From positions 1 to 56,190 of the forward strand of contig NZ_JACDDV010000007.1 of NCBI RefSeq assembly GCF_013816785.1: a DNA stretch of 56,190 bases. The letters are read 5' to 3'. A model generated the notes under the pieces. That model saw only the letters and a program-made list of their open reading frames with translations. It did not search any database and was not told where the DNA came from. Below are positions 16,819 to 25,127 of this stretch, one piece after another. The first letter of the stretch is position 1. Each line of letters begins with the position of its first letter. Made by a program: the position numbers and the translations under genes. Source of the stretch: Sphingomonas sp. GTDB lineage: Bacteria > Pseudomonadota > Alphaproteobacteria > Sphingomonadales > Sphingomonadaceae.

Positions 16819-17990
16819 GACTGGTCCCTTTGGTCGGAATCGAGGGGAAGTTCGATGATAACGCTGAACCCACCCCGTTCGTTCGCTCGCGTTGAAAATG
16901 CATGCGCCGGGCCATAGGCCTGCGCCAGCCGGTCCTGGATATTGGCCAGGCCAACCCCCATCGACTGGGTATCAATCGGGGCCCCGCCCGAGCCGGGACC
17001 GCTGTCGGCGACCTCGATCCGCACAGCGCGGCCTTCGCGCCGGGCTGTGACCCAGATGTCGGCGCCGTTCTCGGCCGGGGTAACGGCATATTTGATCGCA
17101 TTTTCGACCAACGGCTGGAGCAGCAGCGACGGCAGCCGCGCGCCGATCGTTTCGCCATCGATCTTGAAGTGCGGCCGAAGCCGATCTTCGAACCGCATCT
17201 TCTCGATCTCGAGGTAAAGCTTCAGCGTCTCGACCTCCTGCACCAGCGTCACCTGCGCGGTTGGCTCGTTGACCAGCGTATAGCGCAGGAACGACGACAG
17301 CCGCGACAGCATCGCGTTGGCGCGCTCGGTCTGCTTGAGCAGCACCAGTGTCGAAATGCTGTTCAACGTATTGAACAGGAAATGCGGGTTGAGCTGGTAG
17401 CGCAACATGGCCAGCTGTGCCGTCGACGCCTGGCTCTCGAGCCGCGAGCGCTGGTCGATCTCGCCCTCCAACAGCAGATAATAATTGATCCCGTAATAAA
17501 GCGCCGACCAGGCCGCGAGCAGCGAGAAATCGAGGATGATCGCACCGAAGAATTGCACCCCCGCCGGCCGCGCCTCAGGGTTGATAAAGGTCGCCAGGCT
17601 CCACGTCTCGATGAACGAGAAGGCCGCCGAGGCCAAGACCACCGTCGCCAGGCTAATCACCACCGTCCACATCGCCCGCATCACGATAAGGCGTCGGTAG
17701 AGCGAAGCCATGAGCAGCGTCAGCGAATAGCCGGTCGCGGTGAGGAGCAGCGTATGGACGACGAACATCGCCCCCATCGAATTGGCGAACCCGGACACCG
17801 AGCGAAGCACGAAATAGCCCGACCAGCCGATCGACTGCAGCACCCAGAAGGCGCGATTTTTGTCGTCGAAGAACGGCCGGTCGAGCCCGACGCCCTCGAG
17901 AAACGGCCGCGCCGGCCCCTTGCCGCGCGGGCGGGCGAGGCGATTTTCCGCGGCCGCCTCGGCCAGCGCGCGCACGCTATCGCTCGCCAT
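16815..17990 (-). CDS. LytS/YehU-type sensor histidine kinase
   Basis: This 391-residue protein has about four membrane spans in the first 190 residues (one is AAWSALYYGINYYLLL). A His_kinase domain of the PF06580 type follows (QLNPHFLFNTLNSIS, phospho-acceptor His) and then an HATPase with LLQPLVENAIKYAV, DSGPGS and GVGLANIQDRL. It phosphorylates the adjacent LytTR regulator. There is no periplasmic sensor domain of size, so the signal is probably membrane-related or intramembrane. The ATG at 17990 follows AAGGGCGGGC; a TTG seven codons upstream is less likely. Confidence 0.92.
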   Translation of the reverse strand: MASDSVRALAEAAAENRLARPRGKGPARPFLEGVGLDRPFFDDKNRAFWVLQSIGWSGYFVLRSVSGFANSMGAMFVVHTLLLTATGYSLTLLMASLYRRLIVMRAMWTVVISLATVVLASAAFSFIETWSLATFINPEARPAGVQFFGAIILDFSLLAAWSALYYGINYYLLLEGEIDQRSRLESQASTAQLAMLRYQLNPHFLFNTLNSISTLVLLKQTERANAMLSRLSSFLRYTLVNEPTAQVTLVQEVETLKLYLEIEKMRFEDRLRPHFKIDGETIGARLPSLLLQPLVENAIKYAVTPAENGADIWVTARREGRAVRIEVADSGPGSGGAPIDTQSMGVGLANIQDRLAQAYGPAHAFSTRANERGGFSVIIELPLDSDQRDQS

Positions 17991-18108
17991 GCCCGCCCTT
18001 GATCGCCTCAATGCTTCGCATCAGCGCGCTATAGTCGCGGCTTGCCGCCGCGCCTAGGCTTGGCGTCCGCACGGGTCCGGGTCTAGGGTGGCGACGAGGA
18101 GATGGACC

Positions 18109-18699
18109 ATGAACGAGCCTACCGCCCGCGCGACCTTTAGGTCGATGGAGGAATCGACGGCCGAAGACTGGCAGGTGATCGGCGCCAACTTCTTCTCCTA
18201 TGGCAATGGCCTCGCCGATCGCGTCCTGACCCATCTCAAATTGCTCGACGGCGACTATGGCGGCTTTCCGGTCGACCGGTTGCAGCACAGCCTACAGACC
18301 GCGACCCGCGCCCATCGCGGCGGCGAGAGCGAGGAATATGTCGTCACCGCCCTGCTGCACGACATCGGCGACACGCTCGGCAGCTACAATCATCCCGATA
18401 TCGCCGCCGCGATTTTGAAGCCGTTCGTCAACGATAAGCTGCATTGGATCACCGAGCATCACGGCATCTTTCAGGGCTATTATTTCTTCCACTACCTCGG
18501 AATGAACCGCGACATGCGCGAAGCGTTTCGCGGCCATGAACATTATGAGGACACGGCGCGCTTTTGCGAGCTTTACGACCAAAACGCGTTCGACGGTTCC
18601 TACGACAGCGCGCCGCTCGAGTTTTTCGAGCCAATGGTGCGGCGCGTGTTCGCCCGGCCGGTCAACAGCGTCTACAAGGCCGTGGCCGAGTCCGGCTGA
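18109..18699 (+). CDS. HD-domain protein, PhnZ/inositol-oxygenase-like
   Basis: This 196-residue protein carries DRLQHSLQTATRA, then ALLHDIGDTLGSYNHPD with the HD pair, and downstream His residues (WITEHHGIFQGYYF). HD proteins of this size with an H...HD...H...D pattern include phosphohydrolases and the mixed-valent di-iron oxygenases PhnZ and myo-inositol oxygenase. The family resemblance is to the latter, but the substrate cannot be assigned. The ATG was chosen over an upstream GTG because AGGAG lies 7 nt before it. The M1 peptidase follows after 21 bp. Confidence 0.72.
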   Translation: MNEPTARATFRSMEESTAEDWQVIGANFFSYGNGLADRVLTHLKLLDGDYGGFPVDRLQHSLQTATRAHRGGESEEYVVTALLHDIGDTLGSYNHPDIAAAILKPFVNDKLHWITEHHGIFQGYYFFHYLGMNRDMREAFRGHEHYEDTARFCELYDQNAFDGSYDSAPLEFFEPMVRRVFARPVNSVYKAVAESG

Positions 18700-18720
18700 G
18701 CCTTCTTCGGAGAGAAATTC

Positions 18721-20646
18721 TTGAGCTTTCGCTTGATTTTCGCCGCCGCGGCCGCGCTATCGCTCGCTTCGTGCCAAGGCGCCGACAAGGACGCCCCGCC
18801 CGCCGCTGCGGCCGCGAAGGTCTCCGCGATCCTCGACGCGCCCGACGCGGTCGACATCCATAGCTACGCAAAGCCCTTGATCGCCCGCATCACCCACGTC
18901 GCGCTCGACCTCGGCGTCGACTTCAGGACTAAACGGATCGGCGGCACTGCGACGCTCGACGTGCAGGCGAAGCCCGACGCAAGGGAAATCATCCTCGACG
19001 ATCGCGGGCTGGAGATTGAGTCGATCACCGACCCGGCCGGCAAGGCGCTGCCCTATGCGGTCGGCGCCGTCGACCCCAACCTGGGAGCGCCGCTGACCAT
19101 CCAACTCGGCGCCGCGCGCAAGATACTGATCCGCTACAAATCGGCCGCCGATTCCGACGCGCTACAATGGCTCACACCGGCACAGACCGCGGGCAAGAAG
19201 CAACCATTCCTGTTCAGCCAGGGCGAATCGATCGCCAACCGCAGCTGGATCCCGACCCAGGATTCGCCCGGCGTCCGCCAAAGCTGGGAAGCAAAAATCC
19301 GCGTCGACCAACCGTTGACCGCGGTCATGTCGGCGCCCCGCGCTGCCGATCCGGCGACCAAAGGCAACAGCCGCATTTTCTCATTCCGCATGGACCATCC
19401 GGTCGCGCCCTATCTGATCGCGATCGGCGTCGGCGATCTCAAGTTCCGCCTGCTCGGGCCGCGCACCGGCGTCTGGGCCGAGCCGGCGACGGTGGACAAG
19501 GCCGCCGCCGAGCTGGCCGACACCGAAAAAATGGTCGACGCCGCCGAGGCGCTCTACGGTCCTTATCAATGGGGCCGCTACGACATGCTCGTCCTGCCGC
19601 CGTCCTTTCCGTTCGGAGGCATGGAAAACCCGACCCTCACCTTCCTCACCCCTACCTTCATTGCGGGCGACAAAAGCCTCACCAGCCTGATCGCCCACGA
19701 ACTCGCGCACAGTTGGTCAGGCAATCTCGCTACTAACGCCACCTGGTCCGACTTCTGGCTCAACGAGGGCATGACGACTTATGCCACCAGCCGTATCGTC
19801 GAGGCGGTCTATGGACCCAAAGTCGCGCAGCAGCAGATCGCACTCGGCCAGGACGCGATGAATGAGGCGATCAAGGAGCATGGCGGCCCCACCGGTGCTG
19901 ACACTCAACTTCGCCTCAATCTCAAGGGTCGTCACCCTGACGACGCCACCACCGACATCGCCTATGAGAAGGGCGCCGCCTTCCTCCGCACGATCGAGGC
20001 GAGCGTCGGGCGCGACCGGTTCGACACGTGGCTCAAGGGTTGGTTTTCGCGCCACATGTTTCAGCCGGTGACCAGCTCGATCTTTCTCGCCGACATCCGT
20101 CAGCACCTGATCAAGGGTGACAAGACGCTCGAGGCGCGGCTGCAGCTCGACCGTTGGGTTTATCGCCCGAGCATCCCCGACAACCTCGCCGCCGCCGACC
20201 CCCAGGCCTTCGCCGCGGCCGACGCCGCCGTCGCCGCCTTCAAGCAGCGGACGATGCCTACGGACTGGGCTGGCTGGACGACCGATGAGCGGCTGCGCTT
20301 CCTCAACCGAATCGACCGCAAGCAACCGGCCGACCGACTTGCCGCGCTCGACAAGTCGTTCAATTTGTCGCGTTCCGGCAACAGCGAACTGCGCTTCGCC
20401 TTCCTCAGCCTGGCCGTCGAAAATCGTTTCGATCCGGCGATTCCGGCGCTCGAGGAGTTCGTGACGATCCAGGGGCGGCGAAGGTTCGTCAAACCGTTGC
20501 TGGAGACGATGGCTAAGGACGGAGCGTGGGGCCGGCCGATCGCGGTCCGAATCTATGCCAAAACGCGGCCGCTCTATCATCCCGTGACGGTCCGCGACAT
20601 CGACAAGCTCGGCATCGGGCCGGAGCCGAAACCGCCCAATTTTTAA
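18721..20646 (+). CDS. M1-family aminopeptidase (LTA4-hydrolase-like), lipoprotein
   Basis: This 641-residue protein has the exopeptidase motif FGGMENPT (about residue 300). The zinc site is HELAHSW, with the third ligand Glu 18 residues after the second His (LNEGMTTY). The final 170 residues form the helical domain of the leukotriene A4 hydrolase branch. The N-terminus (LIFAAAAALSLASC) is a lipoprotein signal, so it acts in the periplasm, removing N-terminal residues from peptides. The start is a TTG with GGAGA in front. Product specificity beyond aminopeptidase activity is uncertain. Confidence 0.92.
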   Translation: MSFRLIFAAAAALSLASCQGADKDAPPAAAAAKVSAILDAPDAVDIHSYAKPLIARITHVALDLGVDFRTKRIGGTATLDVQAKPDAREIILDDRGLEIESITDPAGKALPYAVGAVDPNLGAPLTIQLGAARKILIRYKSAADSDALQWLTPAQTAGKKQPFLFSQGESIANRSWIPTQDSPGVRQSWEAKIRVDQPLTAVMSAPRAADPATKGNSRIFSFRMDHPVAPYLIAIGVGDLKFRLLGPRTGVWAEPATVDKAAAELADTEKMVDAAEALYGPYQWGRYDMLVLPPSFPFGGMENPTLTFLTPTFIAGDKSLTSLIAHELAHSWSGNLATNATWSDFWLNEGMTTYATSRIVEAVYGPKVAQQQIALGQDAMNEAIKEHGGPTGADTQLRLNLKGRHPDDATTDIAYEKGAAFLRTIEASVGRDRFDTWLKGWFSRHMFQPVTSSIFLADIRQHLIKGDKTLEARLQLDRWVYRPSIPDNLAAADPQAFAAADAAVAAFKQRTMPTDWAGWTTDERLRFLNRIDRKQPADRLAALDKSFNLSRSGNSELRFAFLSLAVENRFDPAIPALEEFVTIQGRRRFVKPLLETMAKDGAWGRPIAVRIYAKTRPLYHPVTVRDIDKLGIGPEPKPPNF

Positions 20647-20702
20647 CCGGGTCGTAACGCTCCCTGTTCTATCCCTTGGCCGTTCACCAAGCGGAAGACC
20701 GA

Positions 20703-23039
20703 ATGTACGAGGCCCCTGACCGTTACAAACGAATGATCGCGGCGCGCCTGCCTGGCGGCGAATCGCTGGGCGTTACCTCGCGCGAAAGCGATGAGGGCAG
20801 CAGCCCGCTGCGCGATGTGCAGCTCATCGCGCGCGGCCAGCTGGCCCCCTTCTTCGCCGCCGCCAACAGCGTCGCCGCGGTGCTGATGGCAATGATATTA
20901 ATCGGCCACGTACCATCCTATTATCTGGGCGGCTGGGCGTTGGCGGTCGTCGGACTCAACGTCGGCGCGATGCATCTCGCCCGCACCCAGGCCGTTACCC
21001 ACGTCGGCCGGTCGGGCCGCAAGGTGCCGCACTGGCTGATGATCGGGGAAGTCGTACTGCGCGCCGCTGTCTGGATGTCGCTCCCGGTGCTTGCCTTCCC
21101 CACTCTAGGAGCTGAGAATCAGGTCGTCGCCGCTTCGCTGATGGCTGGCCTCGGAATTGGCGCCCTTGGCCTGGTCGTCGTCCCTTCCTGCGTGACCGGC
21201 TGGATGGCGATGTTTACCGCCGGCTTGAGCTACGCGCTTCTGGTCGGTCGCCACTCAATACCCTTCCAGAGCATGCTCGCTATCCTGTTCATCCTCGGCG
21301 TGGCCATTTTCGGAGTGCTGACCGTCGCCCGCTGGGCGTTCGGCCAATTGAAGACCAATGCCGATTTCGGCTCCCAGTCGGAAAGCGCCAGCCTGCTGCT
21401 GCAGGAATATGAGCAGCGCGGCGTCGGCTGGCTGTGGCAGGTCGATAGCGAAAACCGAGTGACCTACATATCCAGCCGGATGACCTCCCTGCTCGGCCGC
21501 CCGGCGACCCAATTGCTTGGCCATTCGCTCCCCGCCCTGCTTGGCGGCAATGCCGACCTTGGCCGGGTGCTGCTCGAAAAGCAGCCGTTCAATTCGCTCG
21601 AGATGGAATTGAAGACGGCACGCGGCCCGCGCTGGATTTCGATCGCCGGCGACCCGATCGTCGACACCGCTGGGCGTTTCGAAGGCTTCCGCGGGGTCGG
21701 CAGCGACATCACCGACGTACGCCAGACGCAGGAACGGCTGACCAATCTCGCCAACATGGATGTGTTGTCGGGCCTGCCCAACCGCGGCCGCGTCCGCCAG
21801 CTGCTGGGCGAAGCGCTGCGCGCCGCGACCAGCGGCAATGTCCCCTGCGCGATCCTGTTCCTCGATCTCGACGGGTTCAAGCCGGTCAACGACACCTTCG
21901 GCCATCCCAAGGGGGACGCCGTGTTGCAGGCGGTCGCCAAGCGGCTGTGTGAGGAAGTCGGCCCCGAGGGCCATGTCGGCCGGATGGGCGGCGACGAATT
22001 CGCCATCGTCCTCACCGACGCACAGTCGCGCCAAGCGGTCGAGCAGCTGGCCGACAGCATCATCGCCTCGATCGCCGCGCCCTATATGATCGATCAGACC
22101 GAAATCCGCATCGGCGTGTCGATCGGCTGCGCCTTCGGCCCGATCGACGGAGCGACGGTCGACGATCTGATCCTCAAAGCCGACCTCGCACTCTACGAGG
22201 CCAAGGGCGCCGGCCGCGGCGTCGCCAAATATTTCTCGTCGGAGCTGCAGACCGAGCAGGACGACCGTATCCGTCTCGAGACCGACCTGCGCGGCGCCAT
22301 CGCCGCCAAGCAATTCCATCTAGTTTACCAGCCGTTGGTCAATGCCAAGACGCAGAAGCTGGTCGGGTTCGAGGCGCTGATCCGCTGGAACCACCCGCAA
22401 CGCGGCTTGGTGCCCCCCAACGTGTTCATTCCGGTCGCGGAGGAAGCCGGCCTGATGCCGGTGATCGGCGAATGGGTCATCGAAGAGGCTTGCCGCACCG
22501 CCGCCACCTGGCCCGAGCCGATTACCGTCGCGCTCAACATCAGCCCCAAGCAGATCGTGCTGCCGGCGTTGCCCAACATCGTCAGCCAGGCGATCGGCCG
22601 CAACAAGATCCAGGCCAACCGTCTTGAACTCGAAGTGACCGAAGGCGTGTTTCTGGGCGACAATGGCGCCACGCTCGACGTCCTGAAGCGCCTCCGGGCG
22701 CTCGGCGTCGGCATCGCGCTCGACGATTTCGGCACCGGCTACTCGTCGATCGGCTATCTAAACAAGGCGGTGTTCCACAAATTGAAGATCGACGGCAGTT
22801 TCGTCCGCGAAGCCGGATCGCGGCCTGAGAATGTCGCGATCATCCAGTCGATCGTCCAGCTCGCCAAGTCGTTCCGCATGTCGATCACCGCCGAGGGGGT
22901 CGAAACCGCCGAGGACTTCGAGCGGATGCGCGACCTCGGCTGCGATACCATCCAAGGCTATCTTTTTGGCCGACCCCTAAGCTACGAGCGCGCCAATCAA
23001 ATGGTCCAGGGCCTGAGCGCCAAGCGGATGGCTGGCTGA
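20703..23039 (+). CDS. Membrane GGDEF-EAL protein with PAS domain
   Basis: This 778-residue protein has about five membrane spans (residues 45-200) and a PAS domain (about 235-340: YEQRGVGWLWQVDSENRVTY). The GGDEF domain has an intact catalytic motif (GRMGGDEFAIVL, about 427) and the EAL domain contains EALIRWNHP (about 557) and DDFGTGYSS (about 675). It could both make and degrade cyclic di-GMP. No RxxD inhibitory site precedes GGDEF, so product inhibition there is not expected. The ATG was chosen because GGAAG lies close before it; a TTG nine codons upstream is the alternative. Confidence 0.92.
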   Translation: MYEAPDRYKRMIAARLPGGESLGVTSRESDEGSSPLRDVQLIARGQLAPFFAAANSVAAVLMAMILIGHVPSYYLGGWALAVVGLNVGAMHLARTQAVTHVGRSGRKVPHWLMIGEVVLRAAVWMSLPVLAFPTLGAENQVVAASLMAGLGIGALGLVVVPSCVTGWMAMFTAGLSYALLVGRHSIPFQSMLAILFILGVAIFGVLTVARWAFGQLKTNADFGSQSESASLLLQEYEQRGVGWLWQVDSENRVTYISSRMTSLLGRPATQLLGHSLPALLGGNADLGRVLLEKQPFNSLEMELKTARGPRWISIAGDPIVDTAGRFEGFRGVGSDITDVRQTQERLTNLANMDVLSGLPNRGRVRQLLGEALRAATSGNVPCAILFLDLDGFKPVNDTFGHPKGDAVLQAVAKRLCEEVGPEGHVGRMGGDEFAIVLTDAQSRQAVEQLADSIIASIAAPYMIDQTEIRIGVSIGCAFGPIDGATVDDLILKADLALYEAKGAGRGVAKYFSSELQTEQDDRIRLETDLRGAIAAKQFHLVYQPLVNAKTQKLVGFEALIRWNHPQRGLVPPNVFIPVAEEAGLMPVIGEWVIEEACRTAATWPEPITVALNISPKQIVLPALPNIVSQAIGRNKIQANRLELEVTEGVFLGDNGATLDVLKRLRALGVGIALDDFGTGYSSIGYLNKAVFHKLKIDGSFVREAGSRPENVAIIQSIVQLAKSFRMSITAEGVETAEDFERMRDLGCDTIQGYLFGRPLSYERANQMVQGLSAKRMAG

Positions 23040-23114
23040 CCAGGCTACCCGAGTCGAATGCCGCCACGGGCCCGAATTTTCTACGAACGACTATCTCCCA
23101 ACGACCACTGGGGT

Positions 23115-23143
23115 GAATCGGGGCTCACCATTCATTCCGATTC
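23115..23143. repeat. Inverted repeat before the TonB-dependent receptor gene
   Basis: GAATCGG and CCGATTC form perfect 7-bp arms separated by 15 nt, in the 162-bp gap upstream of the receptor gene. It could be an operator or an mRNA hairpin; no known Fur-type box is evident to me. The rest of the gap shows nothing further. Confidence 0.4.
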
Positions 23144-23201
23144 TGGCAAACGGGCCCGGCGCGAGTAGACGTATTCCATCGGCGCGATTCAGGGGGAAGA
23201 A

Positions 23202-25127
23202 TTGAGCCGCTTATTGACCGCCCGCATGGCCGCGCTGTCGATCGCGGCTTGTGCCATCGCGGCCCCGGCGGTCGCTCAGCGAACCGGTGAAAATGCGGTT
23301 ACAGCTGCCGATGATGCGTTTGGCACCAGCGTCGGCAATGAGACGATCGGGCTATACAGCACCGACGAGGTCCGGGGCTTCAGCCCGGCGGCGGCCGGCA
23401 ACATCCGAATTGACGGCCTTTATCTCGGCGGGATCGTCATCGGTAATCAGCGCATCCAGTCGGGGTCAACCGTTCGCGTCGGCTTGTCGGCTCAAGGCTA
23501 CCCCTTCCCCGCACCGACCGGCATTGTAGAGCTGTCCCTGCGCCCGGCAGGAACGGAGCCGGCCCTTTCCGGCGTTCTTTACGGCGGTATCGCAGGCCAG
23601 AACGGGTTCGATCTCGACGGGCAGCTGCCGATCAGCAACACGCTGAGCTTGGCAGGGGGCATCGCCTTCAACCGCTATATCGACTTCCCGGGCGGGGATT
23701 ATGGCGATTATCTGGACATTGGCATCGCCCCGGCCTGGCGCCCGCGCGAGGGGACTGAGGTGCGCGCTTACTATGGCGTTCAATTCGGCCCGACCGATCG
23801 CAGCACGCCTTTCACCTTCGTCGCCGGGTCGGAGCTTCCGCCAGAACTTCCCAACCATTTCCAAGGCCAGAAATGGGCCGGTTGGAAGAACCGGTTTGAT
23901 ACGACGGGACTGTTCGGCCACACCACTTTTGGCAACTGGCGGCTGAGCGGTGGCCTGTTCCATCATGTGATTGACAGCAAGCGCAGCTACAACACGCTGT
24001 TCGTCAACGCCCAGAGCAACGGCAGCGCCCATTATATAGTCAACATCCATCCGCGGCGCACGACCACCTCCAACGCCGGCGAAATCCGACTGTCGCGTCA
24101 ATTGGACGAGGGTCCGCGGCATCATGTTGTTCACTTTTCGCTTAAGGGCCGGTCCCGGACCGGTGATTTCGGCGGGGAGCAAGTCGTCGATTTCGGCACA
24201 GTCAACCTCAGCGAGGTTCCGCCGGCATTCCCTGAGCCGGACGTCGAGTTCGGCGATGAAACCAAGGACGAGGTGCGCCAATATACGGCCGGGCTAGCCT
24301 ATCACGGCCGTTGGCAAAGCGTCGGCGAGATCAGCGTCGGCATTCAAAAGACCCGCTACCGCAAAACCGTGGAGCCGCCCCAAGATCCGGCAATTATCAC
24401 CCGCGCGGACCCGTGGCTGTGGAACGGAACGCTGGCCGTCAATCTTGCAAAGGGGTTAGTCGCCTATGCCGGCTACACCCAAGGCCTGGAGGACAGCGGA
24501 GTTGCGCCGGAGATTGCGGTCAACCGCAGCGAGGCCCCTCCCGCGCTCCGCACGTCACAGCGTGACATTGGCCTGCGCTATGCGATCGGGCCGATGCGGC
24601 TGGTGGTCGACGGCTTTGACGTTCGCAAACCCTATTTCAACCTTGGCCCCGACCTCAATTATGCCCAGCTCGGCACGGTCCGCCACCGCGGCCTCGAAAT
24701 CTCGCTCGCCGGCGAACCGATCAAGGGGCTGAACGTGGTCGCTGGCGCGGTAATGATGAAACCGCGAGTCAGCGGGCCTGGGGTGGATCTCGGCCTCATC
24801 GGTAAGAAACCAGTCGGCCAGGCCGAGCGCTCGGTCAGCCTCTATCTGGACTATCGCCTGCCGTGGACGCCTAGATTATCCCTGAACCTCGGCGTTCAGC
24901 ATCTTGGCAAGCGCCCGGCCAACGTTGACAATTCGCTGATCGTTCCTGGCCGTACGCTCGTCAATTTGGGTACCCGCTACCGCTTCCAACTCGCGGATTT
25001 CCCAGCAACGCTCCGCTTGCAGCTGACCAACCTGTTCAATGATTATGCGTGGAATGTGACCGGTGGTGGCGGCTTTCGCCGCGTCCCACCCCGGCGAGCC
25101 AACGCCAGCCTGTCGGTCGACTTCTAG
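23202..25127 (+). CDS. TonB-dependent receptor with a shortened plug
   Basis: This 641-residue outer-membrane protein has a signal peptide ending PAVAQ. The next segment reads TIGLYSTDEVRGFSPAAAGN then IRIDGLYLGG, as in TonB-receptor plugs. Barrel strands follow to a terminal RRANASLSVDF ending in Phe, as barrel proteins do. FPATLRLQLTNLFNDYAWNV resembles siderophore-type receptors. The plug is shorter than the usual 150 or so residues and I see no clear TonB box. It would import a ferric siderophore or another nutrient. The start is a TTG preceded by AGGGGGAAG. Its stop shares CTAG with the convergent kinase gene. Confidence 0.82.
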   Translation: MSRLLTARMAALSIAACAIAAPAVAQRTGENAVTAADDAFGTSVGNETIGLYSTDEVRGFSPAAAGNIRIDGLYLGGIVIGNQRIQSGSTVRVGLSAQGYPFPAPTGIVELSLRPAGTEPALSGVLYGGIAGQNGFDLDGQLPISNTLSLAGGIAFNRYIDFPGGDYGDYLDIGIAPAWRPREGTEVRAYYGVQFGPTDRSTPFTFVAGSELPPELPNHFQGQKWAGWKNRFDTTGLFGHTTFGNWRLSGGLFHHVIDSKRSYNTLFVNAQSNGSAHYIVNIHPRRTTTSNAGEIRLSRQLDEGPRHHVVHFSLKGRSRTGDFGGEQVVDFGTVNLSEVPPAFPEPDVEFGDETKDEVRQYTAGLAYHGRWQSVGEISVGIQKTRYRKTVEPPQDPAIITRADPWLWNGTLAVNLAKGLVAYAGYTQGLEDSGVAPEIAVNRSEAPPALRTSQRDIGLRYAIGPMRLVVDGFDVRKPYFNLGPDLNYAQLGTVRHRGLEISLAGEPIKGLNVVAGAVMMKPRVSGPGVDLGLIGKKPVGQAERSVSLYLDYRLPWTPRLSLNLGVQHLGKRPANVDNSLIVPGRTLVNLGTRYRFQLADFPATLRLQLTNLFNDYAWNVTGGGGFRRVPPRRANASLSVDF

